Below the pieces are notes generated by a model that worked only from the letters and a program-made list of their open reading frames with translations, was not told the DNA's origin and ran no database searches. DNA of 64,000 bases, taken from contig NC_133771.1 of assembly GCF_003597395.2 (NCBI RefSeq), positions 123,985,783-124,049,782 on the forward strand, written 5' to 3'. Numbering within the stretch: the stretch's first letter is position 1; the number at the start of each line of letters is the position of its first letter. The translations under genes were made by a program, and so were the position numbers. Positions 1 through 10,089 of this stretch are shown here, one piece after another. This DNA comes from Chelonoidis abingdonii (lineage: Eukaryota > Chordata > Testudines > Testudinidae).

Positions 1-440
1 CTAAGATTCTGTGGGACTTCCAGATCCAGACGGACAGGCAGATATTGGCCAATCAACCAGACATCGTGGTAATAGACAAGGAGCAGAAGACAGCGGTGGT
101 GATAGATATAGCTGTGCCAAGTGACAGCAACATCAGGAAGAAGGAACATGAGAAGCTGGAGAAGTACCAGGGCCTGAAAGAGAAACTAGAGAGGATGTGG
201 AAAGTGAAGGCCAAAGTGGTCCCAGTGGTGGTAGGAGCACTCGGGGCTGTGACTCCTAAGCTGGATGAGTGGCTCCAACAGATCCCAGGAACAACATCAG
301 AACTCTCTGTCCAGAAGAGAGCAGTGCTAGGAACAGCTAAGATACTGCGCAGAACCCTCAAACTCCCAGGCCTCTGGTAGAGGACCAGAGGTTGAGGAAG
401 ACACATACCACCCATAGGGGTGAGAGGGGAATTATTATTA
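1..440 (+). mobile_element. 3' end of a restriction-like-endonuclease LINE (5' truncated by the window edge)
   Basis: The window opens inside the last coding part of a non-LTR retrotransposon. The reading frame ends at 380 and is followed by a short 3' tail ending in an ATT-rich run near 430-446. The adjoining sequence from about 441 onward is the leader of a DIRS element, so the two are directly abutted. Exact border is approximate. Confidence 0.7.
3..380 (+). pseudogene. LINE ORF2 C-terminus, restriction-like endonuclease domain (R2/R4/NeSL-type), partial
   Basis: The frame is open from base 3 (KILWDFQIQTDRQ...) to a TAG at 378-380, so this is the C-terminal 125 residues of a longer protein cut by the window edge. 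The block NQPDIVVIDK followed about 12 residues later by VVIDIAVPSD matches the PD...D layout of the restriction-like endonuclease that sits after the reverse transcriptase in early-branching LINEs. A KKEHEKLEKYQ helix and the terminal segment KILRRTLKLPGLW follow, both typical of the family. In these LINEs the domain nicks target DNA for target-primed reverse transcription. No break is visible in this part, but the upstream RT cannot be seen. The exact clade (R2, R4/Dong or NeSL) is not decided here. Confidence 0.75.
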
Positions 441-528
441 TTATATAGTTATATGTTCTTACCTTAACAGTATAGTTAGTTAAGTAATAGTTAGCGGGGT
501 TCGGGGAGTAGCCCCTTCCCCGCACCCG

Positions 529-2841
529 GTGCCGGAGCCCATGCTCGGCTCACTGGGTTTCAAACCGTGCTCGGCCTGCCATAGGCCAATGCTGACAGGA
601 GATCCGCACGACTCCTGTTTGAAGTGCCTTGGGGAATCGCACTTGACAGCTAAGTGCTCCATTTGCAAGACTTTCAAGACGCAAACAAAAAAGGAACGGG
701 ACATCAGACTGAAACAGCTCCTCATGGAGGCGGCTCTCACCCCTCCACCTTCGGCACCGAGCGCTGGTCAGTCGGTGAGCAGAAGTGCCTCTGTGGCGCC
801 AGACTGCACCGGTATGCCTAAAGGCTCTTGGCACCGGATGTCGCCGGCACCGAAGTCGGCTCCACAATGCTCCCTCTCCCCGAGGTTGAGGAAGGCCAAG
901 ACTCCTGCTGCGTCAGCACCGCCCGCACCGCAGCCAGAGAGTACGGTTAGGTCAGATCGTCCGGCGCTGACACCTGCCCCGGCACCGACTAAATTGGCAT
1001 CGTCGATTCCGATCCCACAAGGGCCATCGAGTCCAACGCCTGTTAGCTCCCCAGCGCGTACCACGGTAGAGCTCACCATGCCGTCCACACCAGAGGCGTT
1101 TTCAGCGGCAAGAGACCTAATCGCCTTGACAGACTCAGCACTGCCTCTACCCCCAGCACTGCCGGTGCGGGTAATCCAATCTATAGGCAAGCCGATCCTG
1201 ATTAGACCACCATCTGTCAGCACAGCGGACCGGCACCGCTCAAGATCGTGGTCCTGCAGTTGCTCCAGGTCGAGACGACGCTCCCGTTCTTGACGCCGCT
1301 CGCAGTCCCAGCACCGTTCTCCTACACGGCACTGGTCAGACTCGCGGCACCGGTTGGACTCCCGTTCTCCAACTCACTACCCGCGGCACCGCTCCAGTTC
1401 TTGGCACCGCTCCAGGCACCGTGCCTCCCAAAGCCATTCATGCCGCAGGGATTCGAGATCTTGGTCGACCTCCCGGCACTGATCTGGTCGCAGGTCCCGA
1501 TCTTGATCCCGGTACCAATATGAGTCTCGGCACCGGTCCTTGATAAGGAGGGGAGCAAGGTCCATGCGAACTTCAGCACAAGGCTTCTCCGCTCCTCCAT
1601 GGCCATCCAGACATACGTCAGTGTCCTCCCATGCGGACAGTTACTATGACCAAGATCGCGATGCGGATGTGCCTACCGGAGTCTTTCAAGAGGTCCAGTC
1701 TCAGGATCCAGGACCTCACCAGTGATCCTTTTGGACACCTTGGGCGTACCATTAGGCCCAAGGTGCTCTGCTAGCTCAGGCCCGCTCCGCTTCCTCAGAG
1801 AATCGAGCACCAGAGGCCACAGTTAGCCGTCCCCCTCCACCCAGGACAGAGGAGCCAATGGTCCACCCACCGGGTTCCCCGGTGCCGCTGGAGCAGGAAC
1901 CGGCGCATGAGCAAGAAGCCATACAGGACCCGCTCGTCCCCGGTGTTTCATCTTCTTCCTCTCCAGATGAGGCAGTAGCAGGGACTTCCTCCTCGGAGCC
2001 ACCTCCGACAGACCTAAGAGCCCATCAAGACCTTCTTAGGAGGGTAGTGCTCAATATCAGTCTTCAAGTGGAGGAAGTCCCAGAGGTCGAGGACCCAGTA
2101 GTGAGCATCCTGTCGGCGGATACCCCCACTAGGGTGGCTTTGCCTTTTATCAGGACCATCCAGGCCACTGCCGACACCTTATGGCAGGCCCCAGCCTCCA
2201 TTCCCCCTACGGCAAAGGGAGTCGAGTGGAAATACATGGTACCCTCTCGGGGGTACAAGTATCTATATGTCCACCCTCCTCACTAGTTGTCCAATCGGTC
2301 AATGAGAGAGAACGCCACGGCCAACAGGCGCCAGCCCCCAAGTCAAAGGAGGCTAGGCGTATGGACCTACTCGGCTGCAAGGTGTATTCAGCAGGCACCC
2401 TACAGCTCCCGGTGGCAAATCAGCAGGCTCTAGTGAGCCATTATAATTACAACACCTGGGCAGAGGTGGGTAGATTTACAGAACTACTCCCGCCAGGAAT
2501 TCGCTGCATTCCTAGAAGAAGGGGAAAAGGTGGCCAGGACCGCCCTCCAGGCTTCTCTAGATGCAGCCGACTCGGCAGCCAGAACTCTGGCCTCCGGTAT
2601 CACCATAAGATGCATCTCATGGCTACACGTCTTCAACCTCCCACCCGAGCTGCAATATACCATCCAGGACTTACCCTTTGATGGCAAGGGTCTGTTCTCG
2701 GAAAAGAGCGATCCCAGGCTACAGAGCTTAAAAGACAACAGGGTCATCATGTGCTCTCTGGGCATACATACACCCGTGACCCAACGCAGAGCTTTCCATC
2801 CCCAGACTCACTGCCTGTACTTTGTGCCCAGGCACAGGTAA
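529..2841 (+). pseudogene. DIRS gag-like ORF1, frameshifted
   Basis: The N-terminal part (529-1293) starts at an ATG and has a Cys/His cluster: CSACHRP, then CLKCLGESH, then CSICKTFK. This is the usual vertebrate DIRS ORF1 start, followed by a long Ser/Pro/Ala-rich linker and an Arg/Ser run near 1230-1293. The frame then breaks. Later parts are readable at 1858-2286, about 2181-2450, and 2530-2841. The last contains a conserved C-terminal block (QYTIQDLPFDGKGLFSEK and SLKDNRV). At least three frame changes separate these pieces. The protein would package element RNA. The sense of each fragment is clear, but exact frameshift sites are not fixed. Confidence 0.7.
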
Positions 2842-3184
2842 GACTTCAGCAGACGGCGCGGGTGGGGTGGCCGTAGACACCAGTCTGGGCCCCAAGGGGG
2901 TCAAAACCACGGCCCCTCAAAACCATCACTGGGACCTAAGTCTGCCTTTTGAAGGTACGCCCGGGGACGGTGTACCAGTTTCAGGACAGGATCCTTCTCC
3001 TCCCTTCTCCAGCGCCTCTCCCACCTCCTCCTGGCGTGGTCCCAATTGACCTCAGACCTCTGGGTCCTACGCACGGTGAAACAAGGATACCACCTCCAAT
3101 TTGTTTCAACCCCGCTTCCACCCTCCAACCCAGTCCCTCCTTCAGGACCCCTCTCACGGGAGCAATTCCTCTTACAAGAGGTTT

Positions 3185-4877
3185 GCAGACCCTCCTCACT
3201 GCAGGAGCAATAGAGATGGTACCGACAAAGACGAAAGGGAAAAGGGTTTTACTTCCCGTTACTGTTCTGATCTCCCAAGTCCGAAAGGAGCTCAGGCCTA
3301 TCCTAACTGGGAGCCTCAACAAGTTGATATGTGAAGTTGAAGTTCCGCATGGTCTCCTTGGGGACCATTATCCTGTCCTTGGATCCTGGAGACTGGTATG
3401 CTGTCCTCGATATGAAGGACACGTACTTTCACATCGCCATTTTTCCTCCACACAGGAGGTATCTTTGCTTTGTAGCCAACCACCAGCACTTCCAATTCAC
3501 AGTCCTCTCATTTGGCCTCTCCACGGCCCCAAGGGTGTTTACAAAGTGTATGGCCGTAGTTGCCACACACCTCCGCCGACGTCAGATACATGTATTCCTG
3601 TATCTGGACGACTGGCTCATCAAAGGGACCTCCGAGACACAGGGCAAACAACATGTAGGCATCATCAGGGACCTAGTCACACGTTTGGGACTGATGCTCA
3701 ATATGGAGAAATCCACACTGGTTCCCACACAAAGGCTAGACTTCATAGGGGCAACCCTGGACTCCAATCTAGCCAAGGCCTACCTACCTCAGCCGCAATT
3801 CCAGGCAATCACGACGATCATTCGAGTTCTGCAGAACTTCCCGACAACCTCGGCTCGCACGTGTCTCGGTCTCCTAGGTCACATGGCTGCCTGTACTTAC
3901 ATGACCAAATATGCCAGGCTCTGCCTCCGGCCCCTCCAAACATGGCTCAATTCGGTCTACCGTCCAGGCAGGGACCCAATAGACACGATAGTCACCATTC
4001 CCCCGAGCACCCTACGCTCCCTCGACTGGTGGCTAACTCCCTCCCTGGTGTGTGCAGGGTTACCATTCCATTCACCACAACCCTCACTGTCCCTGACAAC
4101 AGATGCATCATCTCTCGGATGGGGGGCTTACCTCGGACACCTTCGTACCCAGGGCCTTTGGTCATCACAGGAGCTGACGCTTCACATAAATGTCCGAGAG
4201 CTGAGAGCAGTCCGCCTTGCGTGCCAGGCATTCCAGCAGCATCTACATGGCCATTGTGTCTCAGTGTTTACAGACAACACAACGGCCATGTATTATATCA
4301 ACAAACAGGGAGGGACTCAATCTTCCCCCCCTATGTCAGGAGACCATCCGACTGGGACTTCTGCATAGCCCACTCGATAGACCTGGTAGCATCCTTTCTC
4401 CCAGGGGTTCGGAACACTCTGGCAGATCAGCTGAGCAGATCCTTCCTCTGTCACGAATGGTCGATAAGACCAGACGTTATTCATTCGATCTTCCAGAAGT
4501 GGGGCTTTCCCCACATAGACCTGTTCGCCTCTTGCACGAACAGGAAATGCCAAGCGTTCTGCTCCTTCCAGGGTCTTTCACCGGGATCGATCACGGACGC
4601 ATTCCTCACGTCATGGAAGCACCGCCTGCTCTATGCCTTCCCACCGTTCCGTCTGGTTCACAAGGTCCTGATAAAACTCCGCAGGGACAAAGCGCATCTA
4701 AACATGATTGCGCCAGCGTGGCCCAGACAGCACTGGTACACCACACTGCTCAACCTGTCCATAGCCAGCCCAATTACCCAGCCACTCCTCCCGGACCTCA
4801 TAACACAGGACCACGGCTATCTTTGCCACCCAGACCTGCAGGTCCTTCACCTTACGGCATGGCTCCTGCGTGGCTAA
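3185..4877 (+). pseudogene. DIRS reverse transcriptase, RNase H and connection segment, frameshifted
   Basis: The longest clean part is 3331-4368. It contains the palm motif at about 3390-3420 (AVLDMKDTYFHI), the catalytic YLDD box at 3601-3612, and RNase H acidic positions in TDASS (about 4099), INVRELRA (about 4190) and FTDNTTAM (about 4267). Near 4315 the frame switches, and the next part (to the stop at 4877) carries LADQLSR, a WGFPHIDLFAS block and AFPPFRLVHKVL. That segment is often annotated as a methyltransferase-like region in DIRS elements; I do not see enough to claim enzyme activity. The N-terminal RT part (about 3185-3330) is also split between frames. The pol would copy the element RNA to DNA if intact. 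Confidence 0.8.
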
Positions 4878-5922
4878 AAAGATCGGAGTTACGCTGCTCC
4901 ACTCCAGTACAACGTATACTCCTAAGTAGCAGAAAGCCTTCCACTCGGTCAACATACCTGGCCAAGTGGAAACGTTTCTCCTGCTCGTGTGAAACGCAGA
5001 ATGCTACGCCTTCTGAGGTCTCGATCCCCTCTGTCTTGGACTACCTCTGGTCCCTTAAGCAGCAAGGCCTGGCGATATCTTCTTTGAGGGTGCACTTGGT
5101 GGCTATCTCCACATTCCATCCAGGAGAGAGTGGCCAGTCCGTGTTTTCCCACCCTTTAGTTACTAGATTTCTTAAGGGCCTGGAGCGCCTCTACCCCCCA
5201 GTACGCCGCCCTGCCCCACCTGGGACCTCAACCTAGTCCTAAACAGACTTATGCATCCACCATTTGAACCGTTGGCAACTTGCTCACTGCTATACCTGTC
5301 CTGGAAGACAGTCTTTCTAGTGGCCATTACATCGGCCAGACGGGTCTCCAAACTTCGAGCACTTACGGTGGACTCACCGTATACTGTCTTTCACAAGGAC
5401 AAGGTACAGTTGCGACCTCATCCGGCGTTCCTCCCTAAGGTAGTGTCGGCCTTCCATACCAACCAGGACATCTTCCTTCCGGTCTTCTTTCCGAAGCCTC
5501 ACTCATCTCAACAGGAGCAGCAGTTACACTCCTTAGATGTCCGTAGGGCGCTCGCTTTTTATATCGAGCGGACGAAGCCCTTCCGAAAATCCCCCCAACT
5601 CTTCGTTGCAGTGGTTGACCGGATGAAAGGCCTACCTGTCTCCTCCCAGAGGATCTCTTGGGTAACGGCGTGCATACGCACATGTTATGACCTGGCTCAT
5701 GTCCCTTCGGGCCATCTCACTGCGCATTCTACCAGAGCTCAGGCTTCATCAGCCGCCTTCCTGGCCCATGTACCAATCCAGGAGATATGTCGCGCAGCTA
5801 CCTGGTCCTCGGTCCACACCTTTGCTTCGCACTATGCTCTGGTCCAACAGTCTAGAGATGATGCAGCCTTTGGCTCAGCGTTTTTGCATGCTGCCACATC
5901 TCACTCTGACGCCTCCGCATAG
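4863..5922 (+). pseudogene. DIRS tyrosine recombinase, one frameshift
   Basis: The N-terminal SAM-like region is read to 5236 (SRKPSTRSTYLAKWKRF, then LRVHLVAISTFH). The catalytic domain is read in another frame from 5251 to 5922. The catalytic set is visible: first Arg in SARRVSKL (about 5335-5345), the HxxR pair in AHSTRAQ (His codon 5725-5727, Arg codon 5734-5736), a Trp in AATWSSVH, and the nucleophile Tyr in FASHYAL (codon 5833-5835). A frame change close to 5225-5250 separates the two halves, so the protein is broken although the catalytic residues survive. The enzyme would insert a circular DNA intermediate. The stop is TAG at 5920-5922. Confidence 0.82.
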
Positions 5923-5944
5923 GTAAGGCTTGGGAATCACCTAA

Positions 5945-6042
5945 CTGGAATGGATATGAGCAACCACTCGAAGAAGAAAAGATGGTTACTCATCTTTGTA
6001 ACTGTTGTTCTTCGAGATGTGTTGCTCATATCCATTCCAAAC
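5945..6042. repeat. DIRS internal palindrome
   Basis: A left arm beginning GGAATGGATATGAGCAAC at about 5949 is matched by its reverse complement, GTTGCTCATATCCATTCC, ending about 6039. The centre also pairs in part (CTCGAAGAA with GTTCTTCGAG). Position just after the recombinase stop fits the internal complementary region of DIRS elements, used to circularise the DNA copy. Confidence 0.75.
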
Positions 6043-6221
6043 CCACCCTCCTTCCTCACTGTCGGAGTAGCCGGCAAGAAGGAACTGAAGGGTGGCTGGG
6101 TCTGCTGGGGTATATATCCGGTATCATAGCGGTGCCACTCCAGGGGGCACCCAGCCAACCCGCCAAGTGTTGCTAGGGTAAAAAGTCTTCCAACGAACGT
6201 GCACGCGGCGCGCGCACACCT

Positions 6222-6290
6222 AACTGGAATGGATATGAGCAACACATCTCGAAGAACAACAGTTACAAAGGTAAGTAACCGTCTTTTCCT
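6222..6290 (+). repeat. DIRS right terminal repeat
   Basis: A third copy of the same motif (ACTGGAATGGATATGAGCAA, then ATCTCGAAGAACAACAGTTA and GGTAAGTAACCG) lies in the same orientation as the left arm of the internal palindrome. It is followed by unique sequence near 6290. The segment between the palindrome and this copy (6043-6221) is the element's 3' spacer. Confidence 0.7.
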
Positions 6291-7475
6291 TACACAAATG
6301 TTGCTGGAAAGTGGCCAAAATACAGAAACGAGAAACAAAATTTTTAAAGAAATTATCATGTCTTTTAGAGATGCCATAATTCAAAAAAATTCAATGCAAG
6401 AAACCATGTTGGGACGTTAGTTGAGGGGAAAAAATTCCCCGTCCACTGCTGCTTAAGTGAAAAATACTATATGAAGAAATAAGAGGAAAACTGAGTTATA
6501 TTATCCTCTTTGAGAGATTTTAATGCAAAATTATTTCACCCTGCACTCCATATCTTACTCCCCCTCACTTCATATCAAATGGCCAGATCTTTCAAACACA
6601 GGTAAGCATTGCTTATGAACTGGAGAGTTAATATATCTTAAGGATATTACATACAAGTGTCAGAGCTGACATAAGGGACAACCCAAATTATGTTAAACAA
6701 CTGTTGAGAAGTAAATGCAAGTACTTGCAGCAGGAAATACCCATCAGACCTCTGTGGCTCAGCTGTTTTCCCATCCTGTAATTCAGTCACCCCAGTGCTC
6801 TGGTGTGTGCAAACAATTCTATGTACTTTAGGTTTACTTCAAATCATTACTTGCTAACCAGTCAATCAACACTATATATTCTCAACACTGAAACACTCTT
6901 GCTCTCAATATCTTGGTGTTAAAAAGAGATAATGGGACACATCCTCAACTTGCGTAAATTGTTATAACTCAACCGGTGTCAGGGAAGATAAATATGAAAT
7001 TTTACACCAGTTGAGGATCTGGTCCAATGTTTCTCAGCTATACCTCTACATTCAGTTTTTATTTTATTTATTTTTTTAATTACCAAAATTTAAATGCTGA
7101 ACTCATAAGCTCTCACCCTCAGTTAATACATGGAGGATCCATAAAAATGTCATAGAAAAACTGAAAACAACTGTATAAAAGCTCCAGAAAGGGAGGGAAG
7201 CATCTAATAAAACATAATGCCTCCCTATTAACAGCTAACTCATTACAACTCAGAGACCAGACCACCAACCACACAATGTCCCAGACAATCTTGTCTGAGC
7301 AATAAAAATACTAAAGGCCTATTCTGACAACTACGTATTTATCCAGAAAGCACTAAATCTCTTGTGATGGCTGTGGCTTTAAGAATGCTGAATGTTTATT
7401 TGTTTTCTGTAGATAAAAGGAACTCACTTCCTGGGAAAGTAATTTTTTCCTCACATCTGAACATAAAATTTGGAA
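6291..7475. other. No gene seen
   Basis: AT-rich non-coding DNA with stops in all frames. I see no exon, RNA gene or repeat that I can name. Confidence 0.6.
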
Positions 7476-7479
7476 TGTT

Positions 7480-7905
7480 CAACGTCTTTTTCTTGCCTTT
7501 AAGGACCATCACAAATCTGTTGTGCTTCTCATCTACATTATCATATTACTTTTCCAGTGATGCTAGACTCAATGTCCCATTGTTTGCCTCCTTTCATTGC
7601 AGCTTCGATGCCTTTTTCCATGCAACCCCCATGCATAAAATGCTCTTCTCATCCCTCTGCACAAAATTACCACTCTCTCTGCTTTCAGATCCCTTCTATA
7701 AACTCACTTGTTCTGTGATGTCATTGGTGGTGATGATGATAATAATAAATTATAACTTCAAATTAATCTCTCCTGTAAGTTTACTACTGCATCTTGTCTT
7801 CTCCATATTATCTTTTAAATTGTCAGCCTTCAAAGGAGGAATTGTCTATAATATTCTGTGACTGGTACAGTGTCCAGCCTGTTGTTGGCACTTAAATAGT
7901 AAACA
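7480..7905 (+). repeat. L2-like LINE 3' relic
   Basis: The stretch resembles the sense-strand 3' coding end and 3' UTR of ancient L2-type LINEs: a CTTCGATGCCTTTTTCC-like segment, an ACTCACTTGTTCTGTGATG segment, then a decayed TGTAAGCTC/CAGTGTC-like tail. The 165-residue open frame at 7364-7861 reads across it and shows no protein domain, so I treat it as chance. Confidence 0.4.
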
Positions 7906-8239
7906 ATATATTATGTTGTTACAGCATTTCTAAAGAGCATCATTTTGCTTGAAGTAGAGATGTCACAGCTATTAACTTTTATTGGGAAGTTTTCATATCT
8001 GTATTACTCACAAGATGGTATACAATATTATTTCCTAAACCATCTTCATCACTGTACTATCTGGGCAACTTTCAGCAGTGCATTAAGCAATGTTGCTAAT
8101 GTTTGTCATGAGTGGTTTCTCTCTCCTTCCTGGGAAGAAAATTGTGTGTGCAGTATTGTGTTTTGTTTTGGGGTTCTTTACCTAATAATGTATTTCCCTG
8201 TTATAAACAGATAGTAGGAGTTAATGAAACAGAAGTACT

Positions 8240-9152
8240 TCATAACTCTTTTGACTGTAAAGGGTTAACAAGTTCAGTAAACCTGGCTGTCACCTGACCA
8301 GAGGACCAATCAGGAGACAGGATACTTTCAAATCTTGAGGGAGGGAAGTTTCTGTGTGTGCTGTTAGTTTTTGGTTGTTGTTCACTCTGAGGGCTCAGAG
8401 GGACCAGACGTGCAAACAGGTTTNNNNNNNNNNNNNNNNNNNNNNNNNNNNNNNNNNNNNNNNNNNNNNNNNNNNNNNNNNNNNNNNNNNNNNNNNNNNN
8501 NNNNNNNNNNNNNNNNNNNNNNNNNNNNNNNNNNNNNNNNNNNNNNNNNNNNNNNNNNNNNNNNNNNNNNNNNNNNNNNNNNNNNNNNNNNNNNNNNNNN
8601 NNNNNNNNNNNNNNNNNNNNNNNNNNNNNNNNNNNNNNNNNNNNNNNNNNNNNNNNNNNNNNNNNNNNNNNNNNNNNNNNNNNNNNNNNNNNNNNNNNNN
8701 NNNNNNNNNNNNNNNNNNNNNNNNNNNNNNNNNNNNNNNNNNNNNNNNNNNNNNNNNNNNNNNNNNNNNNNNNNNNNNNNNNNNNNNNNNNNNNNNNNNN
8801 NNNNNNNNNNNNNNNNNNNNNNNNNNNNNNNNNNNNNNNNNNNNNNNNNNNNNNNNNNNNNNNNNNNNAAGGAGTTTGAATCACAGTGATCTTCCAGGGT
8901 AACCCAGGGAGGGGAAGCCTGGGAGAGGCAACGGTGGGGGAAAGGGTTTACTTTCCTTGTGTTAAGATCCAGAGGGTCTGGATCTTGGGGGTCCCCAGGC
9001 AAGGTTTTGGGGGGACCAGAGTGTACCAGGCACTGGAATTCCTGGTTGGTGGCAGCGCTACAGGTTCTAAGCTGGAAAGTGAGCTTAGAGGAATTCATGC
9101 TGGTACCCCATCTTTTGGACGCTAAGGTTCAGAGTGGGGAATTGTACCATGA
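8240..9152 (+). repeat. High-copy turtle repeat interrupted by an assembly gap
   Basis: The sequence left of the gap (GAGGACCAATCAGG, then TCTGAGGGCTCAGAGGGACC) and right of it (AAGGAGTTTGAATCACAGTG, then GGTACCCCATCTTTTGGACG) matches one long interspersed family that I recognise from turtle sequence. An LTR is possible but no border duplication was fixed. The gap replaces the middle of the repeat. Confidence 0.5.
8424..8868. other. Assembly gap (445 N)
   Basis: An uninterrupted run of N. Any reading frame drawn across it is meaningless. It lies inside a repeat, a common cause of such gaps. Confidence 0.99.
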
Positions 9153-9154
9153 CA

Positions 9155-9495
9155 TTCCCCTTGTCCCTGCCATCCACCACTGATGCTCTCTTCTTGCACT
9201 TCCACTTCTGTGCCTGTTTCAATGCTGGAAAGCTCTTCCTAAACTTATATACAGAGCCCTTTTCACCCTGACCTCAAGTCTCCCCATAAAACTTACTTCA
9301 GCCATGTTTCATATCAGAATTGAAATAACTTAGAAAACAAACCCTCTGATGTAAAGGAACCAAGATGTGCATATCTCAGTGACCGAATAATCTTATTCTT
9401 GTAATCTTTGTCACTTCTCTTCCAATATTTTTTGCCCACCTCTGAACCTTATTTGTCTGAACTTAGATTGTAAGCTCTTCTGGTCAGAGACTGTC
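9155..9495 (+). repeat. L2-like LINE 3' relic
   Basis: Contains the sense-strand tail signature AGATTGTAAGCTCTTCTGG at about 9466-9484, with the following CAGAGACTGTC, and upstream a decayed coding end (AAAACTTACTTC). Low identity, ancient. Confidence 0.45.
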
Positions 9496-10085
9496 ACCAG
9501 GTGGCTGGACCCTTTAAATGAAACAAGTCCAGCTCCTCTGTGCTAGAACAGATACTCTTAATGTGGCCAATTAAGAGGGCAGGGCAGCACCTGCAGCTAT
9601 AAAGAGCCAGGCAGTCAGTAAAGAAGGGGGAACAGGAACAGTAGGAAATTCTCTGCGAGCAGCTGCCAGCGTCTCCTGGGAGGGGAGGCAGAAGGAACCT
9701 GCTGGGGAAAAAGAGCTTTCAGAGAGTGAGACCTGGGAGCCAGTGCTCAGTTAAAAGAGCACAGAAGAATCCTACAATAGGTCCTGAAGCAGGAGGGACT
9801 GAGAGAGGCAAAGGAGAAAAGTGCCCGGGAGCTGTATTCCAGGGATTGGCTGAGAAACTATTTTGGGGGTGGGGGAGGTTCCCTCTATGTGTGGAAACTA
9901 GAATTGTGTCTGGAAAGAGTCTGGCTGTGGCAGTGGGTCCTTCAGGGGCTGAGGACAAGCCAGTACCCTCCAGGAACCATGAGCCCGATTCTCTGGCCTG
10001 GCCCAGTTATGCTTGGCAAAGGACTAGTTCAATCCTCAAAGTAACTGACAGCAGCCTCAGGGTTGCTCTGACTTGTATCTAACTG
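9490..10085 (+). repeat. Unclassified LTR-like repeat
   Basis: A purine-rich, GC-richer block begins with TGTCACCAGGTGGCTGGACC and has a TATA-like CTATAAAGAG at about 9598. It is compositionally unlike its AT-rich surroundings and resembles LTR fragments elsewhere in the window (57733 and 60072) in its TGTCACnnGG start and promoter-like layout. No direct duplication was found. Confidence 0.35.
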
Positions 10086-10089
10086 CCAA

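Larger units (their letters stand above)
441..6290 (+). mobile_element. DIRS-type tyrosine-recombinase retrotransposon, decayed
   Basis: The element has, in order, a gag with Cys/His clusters, RT with a YLDD box, RNase H, a downstream connection segment, and a tyrosine recombinase, then inverted-repeat sequence at the 3' side. Vertebrate DIRS elements use reverse transcription and a tyrosine recombinase rather than a DDE integrase. Frames shift many times between 1290 and 5250, so it cannot be autonomous. The right end carries several oriented copies of a terminal-repeat motif, while no matching left terminal repeat is seen before gag. The left border at about 441 is inferred from the end of the LINE tail. 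Confidence 0.85.

Noticed and set aside
7364..7861. A 165-residue hydrophobic open frame on the plus strand
   Set aside because: No domain, poor codon structure, and it overlaps an L2-like relic.
8240..9098. Long open frames on both strands across 8424-8868
   Set aside because: They consist mostly of N and are artefacts of the assembly gap.
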